Shown here one piece after another: positions 1-7,144 of a stretch of 12,921 bases of DNA (the stretch's first letter is position 1; every line of letters starts with the position of its first letter). The DNA comes from an uncultured archaeon. Lineage in GTDB: Archaea > Thermoproteota > Nitrososphaeria > Nitrososphaerales > CALBXV01. The stretch covers positions 1 to 12,921 of the forward strand of contig CALBXV010000355.1 of assembly GCA_937890045.1 (NCBI GenBank), in the 5' to 3' direction. A model generated the notes under the pieces. That model was not told where the DNA came from. It made no database searches and saw only the letters and a list, made by a program, of their open reading frames with translations. A program made the position numbers and the translations under genes.

Positions 1-119
1 AAAGATTGGGTGGATTACCATCAAGGAAATTTCATTGTTCTGTATTAGGTGATAAGGCATTGAAAGGTGCCATCTACGATTACTTTGAAAAGTCAGGACA
101 AGAAGAAAGGATAAAATAA
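1..119 (+). CDS. iscU: IscU/NifU-like Fe-S cluster scaffold protein, C-terminal fragment
   Basis: Partial gene; its start lies left of the window. Reading from base 3 gives about 38 codons ending at TAA 117-119. The fragment contains GGLPSRKFHCSVLG followed by a KAL-GAIYDYF helix, the pattern found at the C-terminus of IscU and the N-terminal domain of NifU. The Cys in HCSVLG matches the last of the three conserved cluster-binding cysteines of that family. IscU proteins assemble 2Fe-2S clusters from sulfur supplied by a cysteine desulfurase and pass them to apo-proteins in the cytoplasm. The short charged tail (SGQEERIK) is unremarkable. The other cluster ligands (two Cys and Asp) are outside the window, so function cannot be confirmed. 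Codon use is AT-rich like its neighbours, so it appears to be a resident accessory gene. Confidence 0.78.
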   Translation, partial: RLGGLPSRKFHCSVLGDKALKGAIYDYFEKSGQEERIK

Positions 120-145
120 TGGATGAACCAATTTAGGATACTAAA

Positions 146-325
146 ATGATAGATTGGAAAGATTTATTATCTAAACCAAGTAGTATAGTTGTTTGGGTTA
201 TTTTTTTATTTATATATCTTGTTAATTGTGATAATAAAGATGGAGATAAAATAATAACACCCGAACCAACTGAAGAAGATAACAATCAAGACCCTAATAT
301 AAGGAGTTATTATAATGAGTCATAA
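146..325 (+). CDS. small single-pass membrane protein, unknown function
   Basis: This 59-residue open frame starts with ATG 146 and ends with TAA 323-325, overlapping the start of the glutamine synthetase gene by 11 nt. Residues about 13-27 (SSIVVWVIFLFIYLV) form one strongly hydrophobic stretch. It is followed by NC and a highly charged acidic tail (DNKDGD, then PEPTEEDNNQD). LVNC resembles a lipobox, but Asn before the Cys is not canonical, so lipid attachment is doubtful; a membrane-anchored protein with an acidic soluble tail is safer. Shorter starts at 119 and 123 give only peptides of 5 and 8 residues. No good ribosome binding site precedes ATG 146. I recognise no family. It could also be non-coding leader for the next gene, but the hydrophobic-then-acidic pattern favours a real protein. 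Confidence 0.5.
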   Translation: MIDWKDLLSKPSSIVVWVIFLFIYLVNCDNKDGDKIITPEPTEEDNNQDPNIRSYYNES

Positions 326-1322
326 GTTAGAATATATTTGGCTGGATGGTGTAGAACCAACAGCGCAGTTAAGAAGTAAAACTAAAATAGTATCAAAGTT
401 TGGTATAGAGGGTGGTGTAACAGCAACACAAGCACCAATATGGGGATTTGATGGTTCGTCAACACAACAAGCAGAAGGTGGGAGTTCTGATTGTGTGTTG
501 AAACCTGTAAGATTATATCGAAATCCATTGGAAGAAGGTACATTGGTATTATGTGAAGTATGGAATGTAGATGATACATCACATAAATCTAATACAAGAC
601 ATGGTTTAGATAATACATTACAGAGTTTAGATCACGATCCAGAAGAGTGGGTTGGATTTGAGCAAGAGTATACATTATATGAAGGTGGAATACCTTATGG
701 TTGGCCATCCGATTTCAGTGATCCATCACCACAAGGCGATTATTATTGTGGTAGAAATGCTGGAGAACATATAATGAAAGAACATACTGATGCTTGTATA
801 GAAGCAGGTATTAGTATTTGTGGAACTAACGCAGAAGTAATGTTAGGACAATGGGAATATCAGATTGGTGCAGGTTCTTCATTAGAAATGAGTGATGATT
901 TATGGGTAGCTCGTTGGTTATTAGAAAAAATTTGTGCTAAATATGATGTGGAAGTTGTTTTAGATCCAAAGCCAGTTAAGGGTGATTGGAATGGTGCAGG
1001 TTGTCATACTAATTTCTCTACTAAAGATATGAGAGGACATGGTGGAGATGAACTTATATTTAAGGCGTGTATGGATTTAGAGAAGGTACATAAAGAACAT
1101 ATGGCAGAATATGGTGAAGGAAACGAAAGACGACTTACGGGACTTCATGAGACTCAGGCTATAGATACATTTAGTTGGGGAGTTTCAGACAGAGGTGCTT
1201 CCATTCGTATTCCCTGGCAAGTAGATAAAGATGGTAAAGGATATCTTGAAGATAGAAGACCATCAGCGAATTGCGATCCATATAGAGTTTGTAAAAAGTT
1301 AATTGAGACAATTATTATATGA
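315..1322 (+). CDS. glnA: Glutamine synthetase, type II (eukaryotic-type GSII)
   Basis: Complete 335-residue GSII, close to the usual 350-370. It makes glutamine from glutamate, ammonia and ATP in the cytoplasm; GSII enzymes are decamers with active sites between subunits. Landmarks in order: beta-grasp domain with GFDGSST (residues 44-50, the DGSS loop that completes the neighbour's active site), CVLKPVR (60-66), metal-binding GFEQEYTL (114-121), AGEHIMKEH (149-157), AEVMLGQWEYQIG (173-185), NGAGCHTNFS (226-235) with the catalytic-site His 231, EYGEGNERRLTGLHET (265-280), SDRGASIRIP (291-300) and YLEDRRPSANCDPYRV (310-325). All expected catalytic motifs are present, so an active enzyme is likely. 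A good AAGGAG site (301-306) lies 8 nt before the ATG. The stop overlaps the next start (ATGA). A second, diverged GSII lies about 2 kb downstream. I see no glutamine riboswitch upstream. Confidence 0.96.
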   Translation: MSHKLEYIWLDGVEPTAQLRSKTKIVSKFGIEGGVTATQAPIWGFDGSSTQQAEGGSSDCVLKPVRLYRNPLEEGTLVLCEVWNVDDTSHKSNTRHGLDNTLQSLDHDPEEWVGFEQEYTLYEGGIPYGWPSDFSDPSPQGDYYCGRNAGEHIMKEHTDACIEAGISICGTNAEVMLGQWEYQIGAGSSLEMSDDLWVARWLLEKICAKYDVEVVLDPKPVKGDWNGAGCHTNFSTKDMRGHGGDELIFKACMDLEKVHKEHMAEYGEGNERRLTGLHETQAIDTFSWGVSDRGASIRIPWQVDKDGKGYLEDRRPSANCDPYRVCKKLIETIII

Positions 1323-2188
1323 CGACAATGATTTGGAGTGGGTGTTCCATGACATTTGGGAGTGGAATACTTTGTGATAAATCACAAAAGAAAAATGATA
1401 AACCAGAATGGCATCATCCTAAGTTAAAAGAAATGTTTTCTGATATTAAAACAGTTGGTGAGGCTAGAGAAGTTGTAAAACAAATTAGTTATCCAATGCA
1501 ATTAGGTAAAAGATTGGGTATGGATACTTATAATTTATCAGTTCAGGGTTATGGTATAGAATCACAATTTAGAACAGTATCTTCATTTTTAATCAATAAT
1601 AAAGATAAAATTGATTATACTAAAACTATGTTTTGTTATCAGATTCCAGAGTTAAGTAGAGTTGAATTGTTAATGTGGGGGCCAGGCGAAAAAGGCTGGA
1701 AACGTTCAGATCCGATTCGTGAACCACAAAGATTTGTGTTTAATGCTAATGAGTTACCAAAAGGATTTTTAACACAACATTTTAATATTGATTATTATAT
1801 AGCAAAATATTTAATGACGATGTTAGAATATAAAGGATTTTTAGAATCAAAAGGTATTAAAGTTTTTTACTTTGATCACCAGAATTATCTATATCCACTA
1901 AAGATAACTAAGAATTATAGAAAGAAAAGTGATAAGTTTATGATGAAGAATATGTTATATTTTAATGATTGGAATCATGAACCTGTAGGATTTCCAAGTA
2001 AAGAAACTATTTTAAAAGAGTTAGACATACAAGAACTAGATATGAAGAATCCGAATTCACTAACTGGTAGGGATATTGCAATTGAAACTTTATATACAGG
2101 TGGTTTTCATGAGGATGGCCACTATTCACCTAAAGGACATACACAATTAGCTGAAGTATATGAGAGATTTTTTTTAAAAATATTATGA
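1319..2188 (+). CDS. SGNH/GDSL hydrolase-like protein
   Basis: A 289-residue protein joined to the GS gene by an ATGA overlap, so probably translated by coupling. Near the N-terminus IWSGCSMTFGSG (residues 5-16) resembles block I of SGNH proteins, with Ser in a G-C-S turn. NLSVQGYGIESQFRTV (about 73-88) resembles the Gly/Asn block. Near the C-terminus, EDGHYSPKGHTQLAE (265-279) supplies the Asp/His block seen in phage members of this fold. SGNH enzymes cleave or transfer O-acyl groups, often acetyl esters on sugars; the substrate here cannot be read. No signal peptide or transmembrane segment is visible. A second protein with the same GCS start lies at 5350-6153. A candidate role is editing of acetylated glycans next to the sugar-active genes. 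The fold assignment is from short motifs only. Confidence 0.6.
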   Translation: MTTMIWSGCSMTFGSGILCDKSQKKNDKPEWHHPKLKEMFSDIKTVGEAREVVKQISYPMQLGKRLGMDTYNLSVQGYGIESQFRTVSSFLINNKDKIDYTKTMFCYQIPELSRVELLMWGPGEKGWKRSDPIREPQRFVFNANELPKGFLTQHFNIDYYIAKYLMTMLEYKGFLESKGIKVFYFDHQNYLYPLKITKNYRKKSDKFMMKNMLYFNDWNHEPVGFPSKETILKELDIQELDMKNPNSLTGRDIAIETLYTGGFHEDGHYSPKGHTQLAEVYERFFLKIL

Positions 2189-2199
2189 TAGAAAATTTA

Positions 2200-2228
2200 T
2201 TGAATGTTATATAATATCATACTATTTA
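2200..2228 (+). promoter_or_regulatory. candidate sigma70-like promoter
   Basis: The 77-nt gap after the SGNH gene holds TTGAAT (2200-2205), a 17-nt AT-rich spacer and TATTTA (2223-2228). It is followed by a strong ribosome site (AGGGAG, about 2252-2257) before ATG 2266. It is the largest gap in the first 8 kb, so a promoter for the following operon is reasonable. In such AT-rich DNA, chance matches are common. Confidence 0.3.
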
Positions 2229-2265
2229 TTAATGATTATGAGTATTATTATAGGGAGTAAAAAAA

Positions 2266-2589
2266 ATGGATTTAACAATAGAATATAATAAAAAATATAA
2301 AAAACATGCTTTACAATTAGAAGAATTGCTAGAAGATGTTGATACATGGGATCCATTCAGGTCAACTATTTCACCTGAAGGTCAATTGAATGTGGAATTG
2401 ATATTATCTGATAACGATATTTTTGAGGTGCAACACGTAGAATCAGAGATACTTTATGACAATACAGATGTTGTTTATGCTGATGTGATTGAAGCTTTGT
2501 TGTTAGATGGCACTGATATGGAATCTATACTAAAAGATGACGGCACACCCGCACCTCCTCAACCTTCAGATGAAAAATCTGAGGAATAA
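2266..2589 (+). CDS. small acidic protein, paralog of the next gene
   Basis: 107 residues, unknown family. It starts at ATG 2266 after an AGGGAG site. The core carries YNKKYKKHALQLEELLED, then WDPFRSTI, then LNVELILSDNDIFEV. The C-terminus is disordered and acidic (PAPPQPSDEKSEE). The following protein shows the same order of landmarks: Y..Y...A..L, a WDP step, a VEL strand and an acidic D-D-F/L-V turn. The two therefore look like a tandem duplicate. There is no Cys pair, membrane segment or catalytic motif. A binding or inhibitor role would suit such small acidic proteins, but nothing shows it. Confidence 0.72.
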   Translation: MDLTIEYNKKYKKHALQLEELLEDVDTWDPFRSTISPEGQLNVELILSDNDIFEVQHVESEILYDNTDVVYADVIEALLLDGTDMESILKDDGTPAPPQPSDEKSEE

Positions 2590-2591
2590 TT

Positions 2592-2963
2592 GTGCTATTT
2601 GAAATTGTATATAAAAGTGATTATCAAACTCAAGCAGATGCAATAACATCAACTTTACAAGAATATTCAGGTTCATTATGGGATCCAGAAAGTATATTAC
2701 ATTCGACGGGTAGTTATATTGAAGTTGAATTAACACCTACTGATGATGACGATCTTAGTGTACATAATTTAGAAATATTACATGAAGATGGATATACTTA
2801 TCCATCGGGTTCTGCACAATCATCAGCAACACCAGAAAATTTAATATGGAGTAAATCAACTAAGGTTATTAAACGAACAGGAGACGATTGGCCAGATGAA
2901 GGAGAAATAGAAGATGCGATATGGGGAATACACAGACCACATCAAGCAGAAGGGGAAGATTAA
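2592..2963 (+). CDS. small acidic protein, paralog of the preceding gene
   Basis: 123 residues from GTG 2592; GAGG at 2581-2584, inside the end of the previous gene, serves as ribosome site, and no in-frame ATG lies close by. Shared landmarks with the upstream protein: FEIVYKSDYQTQADAITSTL against TIEYNKKYKKHALQLEELL, SLWDPESIL against DTWDPFRSTI, and YIEVELTPTDDDDLSV against LNVELILSDNDIFEV. It then has its own C-terminal part, including KVIKRTGDDWPDEGEIEDAI and a PHQAEGED tail. It is acidic and soluble, of no recognised family. Adjacent placement suggests duplication followed by divergence of the tails. Confidence 0.7.
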   Translation: MLFEIVYKSDYQTQADAITSTLQEYSGSLWDPESILHSTGSYIEVELTPTDDDDLSVHNLEILHEDGYTYPSGSAQSSATPENLIWSKSTKVIKRTGDDWPDEGEIEDAIWGIHRPHQAEGED

Positions 2964-2974
2964 AATAGTTTTTA

Positions 2975-3445
2975 ATGAGTTATAAAATAGAGAGTTATAC
3001 AAGAGAAGAATTAGAGTTATTTCCGAATGATGAATATGGATATGTTAAACAGAGAGTGTGGTCTACTGGACAAATTACCTCACTTGAATACTTTGATAGA
3101 AATTTTGTAAAAGTTTATTTAATAAGAGATGAAAATTTAAAAATAATAGCCTTTTCTTGTGAAAAAATACCAAGATATGAAGGCTTTGATTTTGAATGGG
3201 GATACTCATATGTTGAACCAACATATAGAGGAACTCGATGTTACTTTAAATTATGTAAATATAAAAGAGATGAGGCTCGACAACAAGGTTTGATTGGTTA
3301 TACAATATGTTTAAAATCTCAACCCGCTACTGTAAAGTGTGGTAAAATCCTTTGTGATATTAAAATAGATAATCCATTACATCTTGGAGAAACAGAATCA
3401 TCTTTTGATAACGAAAATTTAGAATTTTGGGGAATGATGTTATGA
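2975..3445 (+). CDS. GNAT-like acetyltransferase (tentative)
   Basis: 156 residues. The best clue is VEPTYRGTRCYFKLCKYKRD (residues 80-99), resembling motif A of GNAT N-acetyltransferases: a beta strand ending in V, then xxYRG-type pyrophosphate loop and a basic helix that binds acetyl-CoA. ARQQGL follows, as in the usual A..G end of that helix. The preceding strand (LKIIAFSCEK) and the length also suit the fold. The canonical Q/RxxGxG/A loop is imperfect here (RGTRCY), and no acceptor-specific residues can be named. It is joined to the second GS gene by an ATGA overlap. A substrate amine from amino-sugar or glutamyl chemistry would suit the neighbours, but this is inference. Confidence 0.45.
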   Translation: MSYKIESYTREELELFPNDEYGYVKQRVWSTGQITSLEYFDRNFVKVYLIRDENLKIIAFSCEKIPRYEGFDFEWGYSYVEPTYRGTRCYFKLCKYKRDEARQQGLIGYTICLKSQPATVKCGKILCDIKIDNPLHLGETESSFDNENLEFWGMML

Positions 3446-4707
3446 ATGTAGCAATAAAATATATTTGGCAGTCAGATCCAGATATAGTTAAATTTGAAGA
3501 ACTGTATCTAAAACAGGAAACAGATACATATAAAATAAAACTAACCGATTTACCAATTAAAAATAGTAAAGAATTGACGAAACGTGAACTACAAACGATT
3601 GATTCTGATATAGTGAAACGTGGTTTTATTTTAAAACCAATAGGAATTTGGTCAGATCCTTTAGAAGATGATACTCCTGATAAAGCACATTATTTAGTAT
3701 TATGTGAAGATGGTGTATCTAAAGACTCATACCGTGATAAGTTAAAAAAATTATTAGAAAAAACAAATTTCTATAATCCCTGGGTTGGAATAGAACAAGA
3801 GTATTATCTTTTTCCAAATGAAGATAATACTTCCCCATCAGAACAAGAATTATTTAATATACAAACATCTGAAGGAGTATGTCAAACTGTTCAAAAACTT
3901 CTTGATAACTCAACTCGAAAAAATAATAGAAGATTACTTGAACACTTATGTGTTTATTCTAAAAACGAATTATCATCATTGGATACACAAGATGATATAG
4001 TTTTTGCTTGTGCTAAAATGGGTTTAAAAGTTAATAGGGTACAGGCAGTTAAAGAACAAGGTCCTGGACATTGGGAAGTACAGTTTGGTCCTACAGAACC
4101 ATTACAAACTTTAGATGAAACAATGATTGGTCGTTATATTATATGGAAAATAGGTAATGAAGAATTAACTGTTTCATTTGAACCAAAACCAAAAGGTTGG
4201 TCTGTAGAATGGGATCCTTGGGCAGGTTCTGGATTACATTTTAATTATTCTAATGATAAAACAAGAGCAGAAAGTGTTGAAGATTATTTAGATATTAAAA
4301 AAGCTGAAGATAATCCATCATCAATAATTGAAATGGATAAAGAAGAGAGAATAAATCTTATTAAAAAAGCACCATATACTAAAGCATTATTAAAACAATT
4401 AGCTAAAAATCATAGAAAACACGTAACTGAATATGGTATAGGAAATGAAAAAAGACAAGATGGTGATCACGGAACTACTACTGGTAATGTATTTGTTTTA
4501 TCAAAAGAAATAGATAATAAAAATGTTTCTGTTAGAATAGTAACTATGGGTTTGAATAAAAGATTATTATCCGACGAAGATTATTATGGATTATATCTTG
4601 AAGATAGAAGACCAAGTGCAAATGCTAATCCATATAGAGTTGCTTTAAGATATTTCGAAACAGTTGCAGAAATGCAAAAGAATAATGAAGGTAAAAAAAC
4701 TAAATAG
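3442..4707 (+). CDS. Divergent type II glutamine synthetase-like ligase (GS2)
   Basis: 421 residues from ATG 3442, inside the ATGA overlap with the upstream gene; an upstream in-frame TTG at 3427 is less likely. GSII motifs kept: FILKPIGIWSDPLED (62-76), WVGIEQEYYLFP (114-125), GPGHWEVQFGP (207-217, matching AEVMxGQWEYQIG), AGSGLHFNYS (261-270) with the active-site His, TEYGIGNEKR (329-338), VSVRI (362-366) and YLEDRRPSANANPYRV (385-400). Altered or missing: the DGSST loop of the beta-grasp domain, and the RLTGLHET loop, replaced by QDGDHGTTTG (339-348). It is also about 85 residues longer than GS1, with inserts near 130-185 and 280-312. The ATP and glutamate core therefore looks intact while the ammonia/inter-subunit site is remodelled. 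It may couple glutamate to another amine, or need GS1 to complete its sites. Function is inferred. Confidence 0.85.
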   Translation: MNVAIKYIWQSDPDIVKFEELYLKQETDTYKIKLTDLPIKNSKELTKRELQTIDSDIVKRGFILKPIGIWSDPLEDDTPDKAHYLVLCEDGVSKDSYRDKLKKLLEKTNFYNPWVGIEQEYYLFPNEDNTSPSEQELFNIQTSEGVCQTVQKLLDNSTRKNNRRLLEHLCVYSKNELSSLDTQDDIVFACAKMGLKVNRVQAVKEQGPGHWEVQFGPTEPLQTLDETMIGRYIIWKIGNEELTVSFEPKPKGWSVEWDPWAGSGLHFNYSNDKTRAESVEDYLDIKKAEDNPSSIIEMDKEERINLIKKAPYTKALLKQLAKNHRKHVTEYGIGNEKRQDGDHGTTTGNVFVLSKEIDNKNVSVRIVTMGLNKRLLSDEDYYGLYLEDRRPSANANPYRVALRYFETVAEMQKNNEGKKTK

Positions 4708-5353
4708 TTATAAAGAATTAAGTTCAACTGTAGCAGATATAGTTGAGGAACAGCTTGTAGAAAAAGTTTTTCAACAACTAGTCCTTCCTACAGGTAGTAC
4801 ACCAATCGGATTATATAAAGAACTTGCTAAAAGAAATTTAAATTGGTCTTATGTTAGAACATTTAATCTTGATGTTTATATTATGAATCCAAATCATTCA
4901 CAAAGTTATCAAACATTTATGAAGGAAAATTTATTTAATAGAATTAATATCTATCCTGATAATTGTCATTTCCCATTTAGACCTACTTTAGCATATGAAG
5001 ATAAAATAAATTATTTTGGTGGAGTTGATTTGTGTATATTGGGTATAGGTAGTAATGGTCATATAGCATTTAACGAACCTGGTTCTTCATTTAAGTCAAG
5101 AACAAGAGTAGTAGATTTAGACGAACAAACTATACAAGACAATTCAAGATTTTTTGATTCAGTAGATGATGTACCTAAACGAGCAATAACTATGGGAATA
5201 GGAACTATAATGGAATCAAAGAAAATAATATTAATGGCAAGTGGAGATCATAAAAAAGACATTTTAGAAAAAGCATTAAATGGTAAAGTAACTGAAGATG
5301 TACCAGCATCAGTATTACAAACACATAAAAATGTAGAAGTGTATTATCATTGA
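4685..5353 (+). CDS. nagB: Glucosamine-6-phosphate deaminase (NagB family)
   Basis: 222 residues from ATG 4685, overlapping the GS2 end by 23 nt; a TTG at 4664 is less likely. NagB converts glucosamine-6-phosphate to fructose-6-phosphate and ammonia, reversibly. Landmarks: LPTGSTPIGLYKEL (34-47, phosphate loop), FNLDVYIMNPNHSQSY (60-75) with the proton-transfer Asp 63, GGVDLCILGIGSNGHIAFNEP (112-132) with His 126 and Glu 131, SSFKSRTRVVDLD (134-146), VPKRAITMGIGTIMESKKI (163-181) and PASVLQTHKNVEV (207-219). The position equal to Asp141 of the E. coli enzyme is Asn 124, which is also common in Bacillus-type NagB. The usual LDEY is LDVY. It is slightly shorter than bacterial NagB (about 240-266). 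The neighbouring PIG-L deacetylase could supply its substrate; released NH3 would be a substrate for glutamine synthetase. Confidence 0.9.
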   Translation: MKVKKLNSYKELSSTVADIVEEQLVEKVFQQLVLPTGSTPIGLYKELAKRNLNWSYVRTFNLDVYIMNPNHSQSYQTFMKENLFNRINIYPDNCHFPFRPTLAYEDKINYFGGVDLCILGIGSNGHIAFNEPGSSFKSRTRVVDLDEQTIQDNSRFFDSVDDVPKRAITMGIGTIMESKKIILMASGDHKKDILEKALNGKVTEDVPASVLQTHKNVEVYYH

Positions 5354-6153
5354 AGTATAAAAGACTTATAGTTAATGGTTGTAGTTACACTGCGTGTGAT
5401 GGAGATGGTGTTACACCTGAAATAGATGGGTGGCCAGCAGTATTAGGAGAAAAATTAGGAGCTGAAGTAACAAATATTAGAATTGATGAAAAAAAATTTA
5501 GTAAATTTTTACCTGGTCCAAGTACTGCAGGTGGATCTAATGATAGAATAATTAGAACTACTTTAGGTTGGGTATCACAATTGTGGCCATGGAAAGAACG
5601 CGAACTTAAAAAACAAATTATTACTAAAAATTTTAAAGACAGTTTGTTTATTATTGGTTGGACAGAATTTACAAGATTTGAAATGTTTAGTAATTTAACT
5701 AAACAATATTTGAGATCAAGTAAAATACGTCATAGAGAATGGAAAAAAGAGTTTTTAAACGAAAATGATCAATTTAGAAAATATTTAGAACAAATAATTT
5801 TTTTACAATCTTGGTTTGAAGCACATGAAATATCATATTTATTTTTTGATGCATTAGAAAATTTATTAAGTCCACTTTGTAAAGAATATAGAAAGAATAA
5901 TAGTAATTTATTTCAGTTGGTTAATTTAGATAATTGGGTTTATAGTAAAGGACATTATTGGTCTTGTAAAAGTTACTTAGAAACCCTTTGTGATACTAAA
6001 GATATATTATCGGGACTCACAATATCAGATCGTCCATTAAAAGAAACAATTTACAAAGGCCAATTTGGATTGTTAAGAGGTCATCCAAATATTCTTGGGA
6101 ATAAAAAATGGGCTGAAGTTTTGTATGAAAACATACGAACAAAAAAAATATAG
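5350..6153 (+). CDS. SGNH-hydrolase-like phage protein
   Basis: 267 residues. The start is taken as TTG 5350, which overlaps the NagB stop (TTGA); no ATG lies before the first motif, so a coupled TTG start is the best choice. VNGCSYTACDGDG (8-20) is the SGNH block I with Ser 12, GWPAVLGEKLGAEVTN (27-42) and AGGSNDRIIRTT (60-71) match the pattern seen in many phage proteins of this fold, and RGHPNILGNKKWAEVLYE (243-260) gives the C-terminal His block. The catalytic Asp before the His is not evident (RGHPN rather than DxxHP), so activity is uncertain. There is no signal peptide. Same GCS opening as the protein at 1319-2188, but otherwise different. Probable role: acting on acylated sugars with the surrounding enzymes. 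Confidence 0.6.
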   Translation: MKYKRLIVNGCSYTACDGDGVTPEIDGWPAVLGEKLGAEVTNIRIDEKKFSKFLPGPSTAGGSNDRIIRTTLGWVSQLWPWKERELKKQIITKNFKDSLFIIGWTEFTRFEMFSNLTKQYLRSSKIRHREWKKEFLNENDQFRKYLEQIIFLQSWFEAHEISYLFFDALENLLSPLCKEYRKNNSNLFQLVNLDNWVYSKGHYWSCKSYLETLCDTKDILSGLTISDRPLKETIYKGQFGLLRGHPNILGNKKWAEVLYENIRTKKI

Positions 6154-6313
6154 AAGGAAAGAGACGTTAGGTGAATACTTATCTAGGAGACTTAATAAAA
6201 ATATAGATACTGACGAATTAGATTTCTATATTCAACAATATAAGATAAAGGAAGGTCATTCAGAATGGTCAGAACGGTTTCAAAGAAATTTTTGGGTAGA
6301 AGATGAAGACTAA
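6125..6313 (+). CDS. small charged protein, unknown function
   Basis: 62 residues from ATG 6125, overlapping the end of the SGNH-like gene by 29 nt and the next gene by 11 nt. A TTG at 6095 would lengthen it by 10 residues but lies deeper in the neighbour. It is basic at the N-terminus (EQKKYRRKE), with a likely helix ETLGEYLSRRLNKN, and an acidic aromatic tail (NFWVEDED). No ribosome site is obvious, so translation is probably coupled. No family recognised. Confidence 0.55.
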   Translation: MKTYEQKKYRRKETLGEYLSRRLNKNIDTDELDFYIQQYKIKEGHSEWSERFQRNFWVEDED

Positions 6314-6626
6314 ATGTTTATTATGTACTGCTTTAACTGAGCCGGGTCAAGGATTCTATGACCATTTAGAAGATGTTCATATGATGCCTATTAGGCGGAA
6401 GAGAATTGTACAACCTGAGAATTGGATTCATGGTATGTCTTTAGAGAAAAAGGATATGATGAGAGAAGAAACACACGATGAATGTATGGAAAGATTTAAA
6501 TTTAATCATCCTGAATATGGTACTGAACAATGTTGGTGTCCTGATTGTCTTGGTGGAGAAACATTAGAAATGGTAAATAAAATTTGTTCTAAACATGGAC
6601 AACTTTATATAAAGGGTAAACATTGA
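6303..6626 (+). CDS. small zinc-finger protein
   Basis: 107 residues with two likely zinc sites. The first is CLLCTALTEPGQGFYDHLEDVH, a C2H2-type C-x2-C...H-x4-H pattern near residues 5-26. The second is at the C-terminal end: CWCPDC, then ICSKHG (Cys-x-Cys-x2-Cys and Cys-x2-His), a ribbon-like arrangement. The middle (IRRKRIVQ and EKKDMMREETHDECMERFKF) is charged and helical. Such small Zn proteins bind nucleic acid or partner proteins; nothing decides between these. It begins within the previous gene (11-nt overlap) and has no catalytic signature. Confidence 0.68.
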   Translation: MKTKCLLCTALTEPGQGFYDHLEDVHMMPIRRKRIVQPENWIHGMSLEKKDMMREETHDECMERFKFNHPEYGTEQCWCPDCLGGETLEMVNKICSKHGQLYIKGKH

Positions 6627-6643
6627 AGTGTGTGGCATAATTA

Positions 6644-7144
6644 ATGATTAATAAGATAATGATTGTAGCGCACCCTGATGATGAAGCACTATTTGGTGGC
6701 GCTGAATTATTATCACACCCAAAAGAATATAAAGTTGTAGTAGTAGATGAATATCACAATGATGTTAGACAAAAAGAGTTTAAGGATTCCATGCAATTTA
6801 TAGGAATTACAGATTTTGAACATTGGACAGGTTATAAAGGTGGAGAAGATTATCATAGAGAAAAACTTATTTATGAGTTATTGAGAGTATTGAGAGAAAA
6901 AAAATGGGAAAAGATTGTAACTCATAATAGAGCAGGTGAATATGGTCACCCAAGACATAGAGCATTGCATGATATATTAAATCATTTAAGACCTGAAATA
7001 CTATGGCAGTTTGATAAAGGTAAAGAAAGATTACCACAAGATTTATTAATTAAGAAAAGAGATTTATTAAAAGTATATGGAAGCCAAAGAGATGTTTTAG
7101 ATTGGTTTAGTCCCTGGTACGAGAAAATAACGAAGGTAAATTGA
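6644..7144 (+). CDS. PIG-L/LmbE-family zinc deacetylase
   Basis: 166 residues; compact compared with many family members (about 220-300). Members remove N-acetyl groups from GlcNAc-containing substrates (GlcNAc-PI, mycothiol and bacillithiol precursors, diacetylchitobiose) using one Zn. AHPDDEALFGGA (9-20) is the signature with the zinc-binding His and Asp pair and the general-base Asp; GEYGHPRHRALHD (98-110) gives the second zinc His block (GHPRH). THNRAGEYGH is very typical. The C-terminal SQRDVLDWFSPWYE also fits. The protein is cytoplasmic, without a signal peptide. It overlaps the next gene by TGATG. In this operon it could deacetylate a GlcNAc-type sugar so that NagB can deaminate it; NagB needs the 6-phosphate, so the true substrate is not settled. 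Confidence 0.86.
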   Translation: MINKIMIVAHPDDEALFGGAELLSHPKEYKVVVVDEYHNDVRQKEFKDSMQFIGITDFEHWTGYKGGEDYHREKLIYELLRVLREKKWEKIVTHNRAGEYGHPRHRALHDILNHLRPEILWQFDKGKERLPQDLLIKKRDLLKVYGSQRDVLDWFSPWYEKITKVN

